The notes beneath the pieces are model-generated. The model saw only the letters and a program-made list of their open reading frames with translations, searched no databases and was not told where the DNA came from. The position numbers and the translations under genes are program-made. A DNA stretch of 64,000 nt from Armillaria gallica. Lineage: Eukaryota > Basidiomycota > Agaricomycetes > Agaricales > Physalacriaceae. Positions 45,876-56,714 of this stretch are shown piece by piece. Each line of letters opens with the position of its first letter. Position 1 is the stretch's first letter. The DNA lies in contig JBANDB010000008.1 in NCBI GenBank assembly GCA_037576215.1, forward strand, positions 3,472,001 to 3,536,000, in the 5' to 3' direction.

Positions 45876-46936
45876 CTACCTCTGTACTGCTGTCGTACTC
45901 AATTCATTTTGCTCGTTTCTTATCATGCATCCCAAAATACGTATCTTCGCCGCTCGTGGGACGTTGATAGGTGGCAACAATGCAAAATTCATAGAAAGCC
46001 GCGTCGTATTCGAGGCCACACATGGCTGGCGAAGGCAGCCAATATTGTACCGCGTGGATGGATGGATGGCCAGAGATGCGACGGTACCAGTGGAGGGTGG
46101 TTGCAAGCCAGGGAGCGGTATCGGCATCGGTGGGGCTGATCATGTTGATCAAAGTCTAGTTCAACTTCCGCAGCTTCATCCAAGACGCACCCTCCACCTC
46201 CATGCACCATTGATTGATTCTAGTATCAAATGATACTCAACACAGACCAAGCGCGGGACTAGACATAAACGTACCTTCTTCAGTGCCCTGGCCTGCAGCG
46301 ACGGTCACAGTACGCGTTGAATGCGTTGAAGTCTCCCTTGTGCCTTCACAGTTCTCCGGGCGTGCTAAGAAATTCCGAGAGCTAAGCGGAGAAATTGTTA
46401 TGAAGGGAGAAGGTGGAATATCATGACGTAGGGGTGAGCATGGCACCAGCACAAAAGGTTTTGAACTTGCTACGCTCCAATAAAGAGTAAGACGACATCG
46501 AGTGAAGGCTACTGGCCGCCTAGCAAGCTCACCTTTGCCGACAAAGATAATATCCGCTATGCTCACTCATCACTACCTTTTGCAAGTAAAAAATCCTGGA
46601 TACATGCAGTCTCTTTGGTGTCCTTCCGAGTCTGTGGTACCATTTGAAGTTCTACGTATTTGCAGGCTTTTGACGACGTGACACGACATACTCGTATGTG
46701 AACATAGGCCTAGGCGCAACGACGATATCGACGAGGTCACAGAGTGGTGATAGCAGCACGACAGCCAGCGAGACGAACGACGACCGCCGAAAGGAACGGC
46801 AGGGAATCAGGCAATGGCAAGATATGGGACGGTAGCAGTCGTTGTGGTAAGAGGGAGAGGAGCGTTCGGATTTAGCTGGCGCCTCACTACTCGCATTAGC
46901 TGGCTTGAGGGCCCCACGCTCATTTTCACGGTTCAC
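45876..46936 (-). CDS. Unresolved coding-like region (one or two small genes)
   Basis: Minus-strand frames with plausible splice signals. MNRENERGALKPANASSEAP leads to a hydrophobic segment (FVSLAVVLLSPLCDLVDIVV). MSIADIIFVGKG with a gtgagc donor leads to FVLVPCSPLRHDIPPSPFIT and a gtacgt donor. A last block at 45904-46230 is open in two minus frames and also, as a 102-codon frame starting MHPKIRIFAARGTLIGGNNA, on the plus strand. I cannot decide strand or joining, so only the presence of coding-like DNA is claimed. Confidence 0.25.
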
Positions 46937-46977
46937 CTGAACTCTTGAGTACTTGAGTCTCAGTACACTTTTGACTT

Positions 46978-47570
46978 GGTCTCACAAATTCCTATCAACG
47001 AAATGATATGAGAAGATAGTTGATCAGAAAACAAATACTAGTACTACTACAACAACCGAGTGCAACATCTTTATATGTTCTCGCCGTTCTCTGTGATCGA
47101 GATACTGCATTTTTCGTTCAACTCTGAAAGACACTATTTAGAAACTCATCCATATGACCAAATGTAACCCACCTTGCGATAACTTATCTTCTTCTAAACG
47201 ACAAATGAACATGTGATTCTTGGCTTTGAACAAAAGTCAACTCACCACGAAGATTATCAAGATACTCCACCAATGCACTGCGCAGAGGCCGCCGAAGAGG
47301 CCGCAAAGGTGGATCGGTGTGCAAAAGCACTATGGAAGCCACTTCAATGTATTGCACGTCCTCTTCCGGCACAGTCTCCTTCAGGGTTGGGTAAAGCTCT
47401 GCGAACTGCGACACCGTAAGCTTCAGAAACTCTTCGCTGAGGTTCTCGTCGACAATCTTGGCGAGGATTGGCGAGAGTGTAGTATGCAGAGCTGTATACA
47501 TATCGGTGTCGAGGGTAATCCTCATGGTAGTTGCGTCTAAGGAGCGATATTGAGACATAGTTTGTTTATA
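46978..47570. repeat. Direct repeat, copy 2
   Basis: Same orientation and nearly the same sequence as 31368-31955, about 15.6 kb away. It includes the complete small gene and its immediate flanks. Confidence 0.8.
47024..47525 (-). CDS. Stand-alone small gene of the unrecognised N-terminal-domain family (copy C)
   Basis: Close paralogue of the gene at 31.4 kb. Exon 1 differs mainly at the first residues (MRITLDTDMYTALHTTLSPI) and keeps LTVSQFAELYPTLKETVPEE and RPLRRPLRSALVEYLDNLRG. Exon 2 gives AKNHMFICRLEEDKLSQ. Exon 3 gives VSFRVERKMQYLDHRERREH and runs on into a valine-rich tail (VVVVVLVFVF) with a stop at 47024. Both introns are phase 1 with canonical ends. The start at 47525 matches copy B; an upstream in-frame ATG at 47558 would add eleven residues. 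Function unknown. Confidence 0.6.
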
Positions 47571-47574
47571 TATG

Positions 47575-48090
47575 CTTAATAAATCACGTGATACATAGTC
47601 ATCACCCGGTCCGTTGTACAGGCAAATTTCCGGTGGATTCTAAAGCCTCCCTCGTCCACCTTTCATCCAGCAAAGTATGTTATAATGTCGATTATATGTT
47701 TAAGAATGTACATTATGAGTTCTGGGTGATTCCATAATGATTTGATAGTGTGGTGAATTTTTTCGAGGAAAGGCCCAAATTACCGGTTACCGGGACCTCT
47801 GTACACCGGTTTCCGTGCGCCAAATTTAGGCTACTGTTTCCTGATTTAGACTATTTTCTCACGGATCTGAAGAGCGGTTCTGGCTTGTAAGTTGTTTGCC
47901 TATAACACAACGAGTAGTCTATGGCCCATGGTTCCGCAAAAGAAATCAGTCCTTATAACTAGTAAAACAATCTCAAATACAAATTTATGCAACCCAGTGC
48001 TCTCACTCTTGTCTAGTCCTGTATATGCGTTTTTCCAAAATTCATATCATAATCACGGCGGGGGTGGGAAGGGACAGAGGCCGGAAGGGT
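47575..48090. other. Intergenic, AT-rich
   Basis: No coding frame of interest. A short stretch has repeated ACCGG-type motifs around 47780-47815 (TTACCGGTTACCGGGACC and TACACCGGTTTCCG). Confidence 0.4.
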
Positions 48091-48093
48091 GGT

Positions 48094-48740
48094 CTATCGA
48101 CTTGCATTTGTTACAAACAAAAGTAGATTTGAGGGGATGGCTGGCCTGTACACGGTGGAGAGGAAGTTCAAGGAGGCGAAGGTGTTGACCCATTGGGAGT
48201 GGAGGGTCAAGTCGTTGGTGAGAGATGCCACATATACGTTGAAAACCGTTCGGAGTTGCCCTCCTGGTGCTGCGATGTTGAGGGCGTGCACTTCCAGATG
48301 TGAGGTGACATGGTTGATAGTCTCCGCAAGGGATAGATTGGCGAGTGCGTCTCGGTGATGCGTGAGGAACGTCATGATTGCAGGCAAATTCTACATCGCG
48401 AGCTGCACGATCATCTTGTTCTCTACCGTGTCATTGGGGTTGTCGTCGGCTGCGAAGTGATCTAGAGTGACGATAAAGGACGTGATTTCCAGGTTGTACT
48501 CCGTGGCTGTTGTTCCTGCAGGGCTTGTGGCCGGATTTGAGGCTGCAGGGATAGCTGCAGTTGTGGTGTTTCCTACAGCTGTCAGCGGAGCACTGGCTGC
48601 CATCGCATAGGCCACGGCTGGGGTTGATGTAGGGTTTGAATGAGCAGATATGGAATTGGCGATCGGCACCTTTCCTTTGACATTTGTCGTGGTTTGAGAG
48701 GGGGCATGTTATGAGGTTTGGTAGGTGATTTGAAGATTAG
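48094..48740 (-). pseudogene. Open frame with one in-frame stop, gag-like composition
   Basis: A minus frame of about 190 codons broken by one TAG at about 48388-48390. Upstream part: Ala/Thr/Pro-rich leader (AIPAASNPATSPAGTTATEY) then LEITSFIVTLDHFAADDNPN and KMIVQLAM. Downstream part continues in the same frame: LPAIMTFLTHHRDALANLSL, AETINHVTSHLEVHALN and LTLHSQWVNTFASLNFL. Helical content and size recall capsid-like gag fragments, but no zinc knuckle, protease or polymerase lies nearby, so the identification is weak. Confidence 0.35.
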
Positions 48741-48774
48741 GGCTGGGTTTCGGGGCGTCAGGATGGCTGTTGGA

Positions 48775-51448
48775 TCAAGTCTTCTTGGTTTTTCCTGATG
48801 ATGGTATATGATAATTTGCTGCGTTACACCGTCTTTGAGCTAGAACATTACCAAAATATCCGGGTAACTGATTGTGGTCGATAATCGTCATGTGCTGAGC
48901 CGGTATGCTCACGGGTTGGTTAACAACACGTGCATCGGTGACAATGACGAAGTGGACTATATCATGGTGGTGTATCGCCGATGCATCAAACCATGGCCTA
49001 ACCTTCTCGTACTCCCGCTCGATGTCCTTCGGTGACAGTGTGGGGGCAGGCTGTGTCAACGGACATGCACCATTCAGACGTAGTTTGCTTTGCCCCAAAA
49101 TAAGCAGTCGTCCCCCGCCAATAAGCGGAACGCTGAGTGCCCAATCCCAGCATTCCGCAGAGGCACCATTCATAAATGCCACAGCTTCCATTGATGAATT
49201 CACCGTTGAAGATGGTTCAGAAGGAAAATGGCTGAATAGGTCCACTGGTCCCTCTACCCTGCTCCCTAGCTGCTTCAACGTCTCGTTGACAATAAAGTCA
49301 TGAGATAGTGGACCGATCTCCGGGTTACTGTGGTCATGGCTGAGATTTGGAAGGAGGGTCCGAAGGTGCACTCGTTTGTTAAGAGTGCGGAAAGCATCTA
49401 GTTTTATCAGAAGGATTCGAACATCAATCTCCTCAGATGCTTGCCACAAAATCCGCCTCTCTGATTGTCGGAAAATTGGTGGAAGGTAGCCATTGTAACG
49501 CGCATGAAGTCGCCATAAGAGGAAGAGCGGAAGGACGACACGATAGATGTCTCCCTCAGATACTGGTTCCAAGAACATGCAGCCGTCACGCACGTAATCG
49601 GAGACCGATACATTTGAGAACATGTCAGTTCTGCGAACGGGAATCTCTGTTATAACAAGGGAAAAAATCTGATAGGAATTTATAAGTAAGCAATTGAACA
49701 AAGAGCGTGAGGAATGCAAACCTGTTTTGCCGCAAAGATGGGGATATTCCATACTCCTAATTTCAGTCGCCCAAAGAAGGCATCAAGTCGAGACAAAATT
49801 CGGTCATCAATGCCATGTGATTCGTCCGCGATAGCCTGACGAATCCTTGGTCTGTCAATGGGCCATTCGTCATAGCAACTATCATAGTCGTATCCATCGA
49901 TCCCTTCAGCGGAAGATGATAGTATCGGTGCTTGAGAAAGAAAAGAGAGTGCGGCGACAAACAGCTTGGGGATGGTTTGAATGTCGTGAAAGAGGCGCCT
50001 GATACCCGCACTGAGGGTGATCTGAGGTGACGTAGCCAAACCATCAGCTTCGGTATCTGTGAGAGTTGAGTGAGAACGAATCCAGTGGACGGTATCTTGA
50101 CATACCCTTTATGATAACAAGACTGGAGTCAGAAGCAAATGGAATAGCCTGGTCAAGGAATCGGCTGAGACAGCACACAATATTTTCATACTGCAATGGG
50201 GGAAGATCAATGATAACAGCTTCTTGAGGGCATCTCCCAACCGCAGCTATTATTTGCGACGATGACCTGCCTGAGAAAATGGTAGACAGATAGAATCGTG
50301 TCTGGATCAGGTTCGCCTTCGAGATCGAGGAAATGATTGTTTCCAGGTAAGTCGGTGGCCCGGGAGTACTTGCGCAGAAACGAAGCCTGTCAACTTCATC
50401 AAAATGTATAAATATTATGGCACGATGGCCTTCTGGCATGTCGAGCTGCTCGGCAACAAGGGCGAGTGTATCTTCCAGTCAGACTGAAGGATGGGTTCCG
50501 CATCCATCTCCGTAGGTACGAAGACGATGTCTCGCCGGGGTCACGTGATATTATTAGAGTTTTTGCCAATTCGAAGAGTATCCGCAGCGATACGGCTGTT
50601 TCTGGGCGCGTCCACTCCTCGCTGAGGATTTCGGTGAAGTTGATGCTAATGTTTAGATGGTTCAGGGATGAGATTTTGATAGCATCAAGAAAGCCACACG
50701 GGAGTTCCTTTCCTTTGAGCAATTCAACGTTGCTCAGTACTTGATCAGGCGCTGCCCGGCAGAAGGTTGTCTTCCCTGAGCCAGAGCCTCCAACAACAAC
50801 TGCAACAACACCCTGCTTCGGTGCAGTGGAGGAGCTTATATCAGGAGGAGAAGACCAGGAGTTGTAAGCCCGTAGGAGGTGAGCTCGAAATTGTTCCATA
50901 GGTTCCCATCGAGCTACGATGGGTAGCGTATGGCGCAGGTCCTTAACCATGCGAGGTTCAGCCCTCTCTTGCCAGTCCGGGTAGGATGGATGGGACGGAA
51001 GCGTCGACCCTGGCTTCCAGATGGATTTGATATCGTCGATAAATGCTAGAAAATACCCTTCAAAACCTCACATGCATGTCTAAATCATGTAATGCACCTT
51101 TTTTGAATATACGAGTCTCGGCTGGATGGCGTACACCAAAGTCAATGAGCACGGGGTTCTTCGCAACTTTGAAGCGAACTCACTATCAGCAACATGCTGC
51201 AGTGATGGCCTGCGCCTAGGACGATTGACTATCCGTGAAAGCCCCGAAGCAGCCGCGTCGAGCCACTCCCAGTCTTTCTCGGGCGCGCGGAGCACGATAG
51301 TGTCGTATCTGATTATGAATTGCTCGACGGTAAGGGATCGCAGGTGTTCATCCAGGTTCCGGACAATATAGTCAGCAGTGTGGCGACTCAGCGTAGCATA
51401 CAGGCCCGCGATAACATTACTGTTCGACGTTACAGCGCCGTAGTTCAT
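48775..51448 (-). CDS. Large P-loop NTPase gene carrying the small domain at its N-terminus (copy D); possible effector type
   Basis: Read in six or so exons, about 800 residues. Exon 1 is the shared small domain (VIAGLYATLSRHTADYIVRN, then LRSLTVEQFIIRYDTIV and EKDWEWLD). A phase-1 intron leads to exon 2 (AKNPVLIDFGVRHPAETR), as in the small genes. The next exon replaces their exon 3, also in phase 1, and leads through PGSTLPSHPSYPDWQERAEP into a P-loop NTPase: Walker A VVVGGSGSGKTTF near 50790 and Walker B IIFIHFDEVDR near 50400. Helical middle segments follow. The last exon (48775-49665) holds FMNGASAECWDWALSVPL and LLILGQSKLR, which resembles the E/Q-x-K core of PD-(D/E)XK-fold domains. 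NTPase plus such a domain is the layout described for Crinkler-RHS-type eukaryotic effectors (similarity, not proof). One base appears to be missing near 50472-50480, so the literal frame is broken there. No catalytic claim is made. Confidence 0.6.
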
Positions 51449-51529
51449 GGCGAGAAGGTATAAGGCGCGAAATCGATTCGGATGTTCCGATGTTGAAGGA
51501 TGTCGAGCTGAAGACTACATCACGTGAGA

Positions 51530-53245
51530 ATCACGCGAAGATTCGACCTTGCGCTCCAGGACCGTTTGATCCACTTCACTTTGCACGGGTTTCTGCAAAT
51601 CTCCCTTCGAAAAACTGTCTCGTCTCATCAAACCGCTGCCTATAAACCTCAAAACTACCAAACCGGACGCACTGACTCCACCCCCGCACGGCGACCACGA
51701 ATTCAAGGTCATCAGAGCGGTGCCATGTGTCATAGATAGCTGAATGGCTGCTTCCAGTAGAGACGAAGAGAGGAATAAATGCTCCACAACGCGCAAAAAC
51801 AGTCTAAATAGAGGTGTTGCCGCGAGTGATAAATGGAACAAGGGTTTGACATTCAAATGAGCCCAGTAATCAACCATGGCGAGCAGAGAAAGGTGGGAGT
51901 TAGGTCGGTACCCAGTTTTAGATGCTGATCCGCTGTCTTCGCTAGCAGGTATCCGGCCAAGGCTAAAATGGTCCAGCAAGGCTTCGGAGAGGAGTATAGG
52001 CCGTCGTCTTTTCTTCTGCGCACCCTCGCCAGTTCCTACATCCCCAAAGACGATTCTCCGGCCCCACTCCACCCTGTCTCTGAGCTTTCTCTCTCGTTCT
52101 GCGGCTGATTCACCTCCATCCGTACCAGCTTCTACCATCATTTTGAATAGCTCCGTTGCGCTTTGAGCGTATTGGTTTATCTGTTCCCTGGCTTGTGGAT
52201 TCATGATGGCCAGCCCCGCGTAGACATGTCAAGCATTGCTGAAAATCCGCAGAGCGAGATTGACTTTGACGGCCTCTATTCCACCGACATAAAGTCCTTG
52301 TTCCCAAGGATAGGCCACGCTGCAAGCCCAGGCTGTTCCCATGCTGTTGGCGTATTAAGTTCACGGGCGGCAAACTCAGTGATGGAGCTTACCTCAAAAA
52401 GGCCATATGAGTGACAGCCTGCGTATTCGCGGTGACGATGTCATGTTCATCATAAGATAGGTATACATAACGAGATCCAAAACAGCGAAAGATGTTCTCG
52501 ACGAGCAAAAGATCAGAGTCAGATGCTCTGTGCTTGATGAGAACCTAATATGAGGTCAGACATGCTTATTTTACTCAACAGAAACTTAGGGAACCAGCGC
52601 TCACCAAGGGCTGTCCAACACGATTTACGGTTGGGCCTTGCAGGGAATGACACGACGCAATCGACGTGAGCGGGTCGATATTTTTCAAACACAGCTTTTA
52701 CGGGGCCTTTGCTGAGGTTTGGCGAGCGACGATAACGTTTAGATTCGTTGCTACTTCCCTGCGTCAGCAGCAATTCGGTTTGGCGTTCCAAGACGTAGGG
52801 GTCTTCTTCCCAAACTCACAAGGCCCGTACTCCGCAACGACACGGCCAACAAACTCTGCATTCGACAGAGTTGAGAATAAAATCGGATGAACGCGAGACG
52901 CCATGCCCGTCTTGATAAACCGCCACTCCAGGAATGTCCGGGACACTATCTATCAGATATTGTTGGACGAAGCGCCATGCTGCGCACCGTGATACCTCTC
53001 TTGTAGAGATTCGTAGGTCTTACGTTGGTCGCGTACACGTATTCTGTTCAAGAAAGTGATGAGCGGTGGCATATAGCGTATCAACGAACATTTACCAGCC
53101 GGCTGCCGAAAACCTGTTATAGTGTCATCCTGACGGTTCTGTGGGAACCAGGTTTCTTGAAATAACATATCCTGGAGCCTCTTAGACAACAAAGCCAAAC
53201 TTTTGATTTTACCGTTCCCGCATAGCATTTGTATTATCGCATTTA
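51530..53245 (-). pseudogene. Inverted, broken copy of TYR1
   Basis: Follows TYR1 and its 5-prime flank almost base for base in reverse orientation, from the region matching 23305 to the region matching about 25100. It is clearly dead. About 125 bases including the start codon and the GxGxxG exon are missing (compare 23370-23497). One base is inserted in the VEAEF segment. The C-terminal exon shifts frame after LLEAAI, so the end reads in a wrong frame until 51515. Other exons still match closely (DQRKTYESLQERYH, VYQDGHGVSRSS, MNPQAREQINQYAQSATELF). It lies directly upstream of the NTPase gene, just as TYR1 lies upstream of copy A. Confidence 0.88.
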
Positions 53246-53249
53246 TTGC

Positions 53250-54930
53250 TATTTTCAAAAATGATGAAGGAAGGAAGGTGATTTATTAGTCGTCGGTGCT
53301 CCTGAACAGAAACATCACGATGTCCATACTACACTTAGATACAAGTAAGATGTGCCAAAAATAATAACTGTTACAGGACCGAACCTCTACCATTTGTGAC
53401 TTGTCTACCATGCTCTGCCGCTTTGAATCCCAAAAAAGAAAAAAAGAAAAAGTTTTGCCACGACGTCCAAGCCCGGTCTCAGCTGAGACAACCCACGAAA
53501 GAACCAATGACGTCGATCGTCACAACCCTCTGAATAGTATTATACCGGCTCAGAGGCCTTTTAGCGGGGCCCAAACAAGCGCAAAACTTTTATGTTTCTT
53601 TGGGAATCTCACCATTTTTCGAAATAGCAGTAATATAGGGGAATTCAAACCTGCTGATTTCGCGTCGATTTCATTTTGATTTTTGTCTCTGATTTTGTGG
53701 GTTTTTTTGTGTGAACTCCCTCTGAAATTTGATTTTGCTTTGTTAACCCCCGGGTTTGAGCTCTTGATTTCGCGGTCTGATGTCGGTTAAATGAAACAGA
53801 ATAAAAAGAAGGGACTACGATGTATAGAAATCGGAAGTATGTGAACATGCATAAAACATTAGAGGTCAACATCCGTACAAATTAATGGTAGAGGGAGGTA
53901 CATAAACTGGCACTGTAGCAAATATACCGAGAATGTCATGAACATATTTACCGAAAATGTACTGCAAGCGAGGGGCTCTGAGCAAAAACCACAATTGCCA
54001 CTCCAAACCAGTATGAGCAGACGTACGAAGATCCTGAAACGCGCCTATATAATCTCGACTGCTTGCCTGTCAAGAGATAAGAGTCTGCCTAGGGGAGACT
54101 AGAAACGCGGGAATGATGACCATGACATCTGCAAAGAAGCGATCTCGGCGGTGCACCAGGTCGACGTGACCCGTACAGAAGAGAAGGGCGTGAACCCCGT
54201 CTTCCACAGATAGTGCCTAGAATTGGCATGGTCGCCACTTCCACGGCACCAACTTTATATCAAATTTGAAGCAGTTTAACCAAGCCAAAGCATGAGTCAC
54301 CAGCAAACGAAACCAAGTAAAAGCGACCAAAAAATACCTCTTGCTACCTATTGCAGCAGGAAATATGAGCCTATTCTTTGCCAGATATTACACCTTTCAC
54401 AAAATGAACCGTTCTGAGATGAATTGTTGCACAAAGACACCAACAAAATCATGGTCCACAACTGTCGCGAATCTGAGACACAAAGTCAAACGGACAGGAG
54501 AAACGGACAAACATATGTGTATTTTATTGTGCTTGGCTCCCGCGACCACGAGAGATGGAAAAAATGAATAGCAGCAAGAACCAAGCTGAAAAAGACAAGA
54601 AGTCGTCTGATTGAACGATTTGACGAGGCACCGCGATCAACCCCGGCGTGTTTATCACAAGCCACCAGACGAGATCAGCCCCTTGCGCACCTGCTCGCCT
54701 GTGCCTTTTTTCAGAATCCAAATGTCCTCCGCGCGCCAGCCAGAATTATTGTTTTCGTCAAATGAATTCCATATCCAAATCGCACTTCAAGGAAGAAATA
54801 CTTAAAGCTGTAGACTGTAGGGCCTTCCAAGCTGTCATTTATGTAAGTGTCCTACGGGTATGTGATACGAATTAGTCCGTTGTCATGAAAAATGTCCAAT
54901 GGTGCGTCAGTACATGTCTCTACTTATCTC
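53250..54930. other. Gene-poor AT-rich interval
   Basis: About 1.7 kb with only short frames on both strands and many A/T runs. No repeat unit or transposon end recognised. It marks the border between the rearranged island and the conserved block that follows. Confidence 0.5.
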
Positions 54931-54935
54931 TATGT

Positions 54936-56708
54936 TTATAAGAAAAATACCAGCGGCCCAATGTATAACAATATACTCAAAATAGTGCCGACACGGTTCG
55001 CATATGCCGAGTTCGATTGCCCGGTACTGTTACCACCGCCTCCCGCCTCCCCTGTCGCTTGCACAGAACCCGGGGCGCCAGATGATAGCGTCACGGCCGA
55101 ACCTGGTACACAGTCGAGTTCAAACACGTGCAAAACGAGCGCGGTTGTCTACTTACCTGACTCTGCAGGCGGGTTCGTGGAGTTGTCGTTCGTCGCGACG
55201 TATGCATCCTCCATAGGTTTATTCAGACAAGTTACGACGGGTACGATTGTATAGTTCTGCGCAATCGCGTCTGGGAGGATGTAGCCCGTTGCTATCTCAA
55301 CGGTCTGCTGATACAGATCGTGCTCCAAGACGATGAAGCCTGTGTCTATTTTGGAGGCATTACCTAGAATGTACTCCCAGTTCTGGAGGACTTGGCCTGC
55401 AGAAGTTAGGCCATTTTGAATGTTGAAGTCTATGTGAATGTTAGCGCCGGAGATGATCTCTCTACTAGATTGACCCACCGTCGGTATCAAAGGTTTGCGT
55501 GCTGCTGATTCGAGTCCACATGACAGGCGTCATGCCCATGGCGAGCGAAATGGCGCGTACACGGTCGCTATAAGTCCTCAGTGGTGAATGACTAGAACAA
55601 GCAATGCACCCACTCGATATCGCCGTATGGCGGCCTCATGGCGGACGGTGCAACTCCGAGGACATCCTGTATGGCTTGCCTGGACCAACCCAATTCTGCT
55701 ATGATCTCGTCATTGGTGAGTGTCGTCAAAGATGGATGAGACCATGTGTGGACAGCAATTTGGTGCCCTGACATGTACTCTTGTTGCAGAATATGCGGAA
55801 ACGAGACCACTCGAGAGCCAACAACAAAGAATGTGGCCTGGAGGTCTTGTTCTTCAAGATAATCAAGGAGCTGGGGCGTTTGCAAGCTGGGACCGTCGTC
55901 TAGAAGATGTGTGAATATTATTCTCAGAATGTGTTGAGAACATACCATATGTTAATCCCCAGGTATTTTTGTCTGGACAAGTCGTGATATCGGAGTCACG
56001 AGTGCAACCTCCACAAGTCCACCAACAACGCGAGGAATCTGTTGCCGCTTGAGCGTTGGCCGGGCATCCACCTGGGAATCATCTTCGTTCTCACTTTCGC
56101 GACTAGATCAGAGGCAATATACGCACCAATAACCGTGGGTGCAATGTCCGGAATATCCACTCCAGAATCAGCTACCTCTTGCTTCCATTGATTAACCTGC
56201 TCTGAATCCGTGGGTGCTTTGATGTCTAGGGCAGGATATTTGGAAGGAGCAAATCCGCTAACTAAATTTTATCAGTGACGCAGACGCAAACGATAAGAAA
56301 TTAGAAACGCACGATCTGGTAATGTTGGCGCGCCAGAGATGGACGGCTGGGCACCAGCAGTTGGTGTTTCCGCGAGCGTAACAGTGGCGGTAGTAAATTG
56401 ACCAGCAATGATAGAAGCTAAAGGAATGGCAGTCGGATTCTCCGATTGTAGGGAAACGGAAATGCTCGTCGTCGCAACGGTACCAGTAGTAGCGATTGAA
56501 CTTGCACCGGCAGCTGAAGTGACTGCGGTGGCGGTGGAAACGGCGGTACTGATGGCGGTCCCGACTGGTAGTGACGTCGGGCTAGTGTTGGCCGAACTCG
56601 GGGCCGTCGCCGTGCCAGACGAAGCGGCTTGGCGAGCATCAATGTCGACATCACGGGCGACCGCAAAACAGCAGCCAGAGCGACGACGGCGGCAGAGAGC
56701 GACTTCAT
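54936..56708 (-). CDS. GPI-anchored chitin deacetylase (polysaccharide deacetylase family, CE4)
   Basis: Removes acetyl groups from chitin in the cell wall, giving chitosan. The start at 56708 gives a signal peptide, MKSLSAAVVALAAV, then a Ser/Thr/Ala-rich linker likely to be O-glycosylated. Exons joined by GT-AG introns encode a Cys-rich segment (CWWTCGGC), then the NodB domain: TYDDGPSLQTPQLLDYLEEQ (catalytic Asp pair), HTWSHPSLTTL (metal-binding His pair) and MRPPYGD. The C-terminus has a small-residue region (GEAGGGGNSTGQSNSA) followed by a hydrophobic tail, ILSILLYIGPLVFFL, the pattern of a GPI-anchor signal. At 56664-56668 one base is missing in a T4 run (minus strand), which splits the signal peptide from the rest. 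The domain is otherwise complete. Confidence 0.9.
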
Positions 56709-56714
56709 GGGCGG

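Noticed and set aside
53645..53872. Minus frame rich in Lys, Thr and Gln
   Set aside because: AT-rich low-complexity stretch without start context or neighbouring exons.
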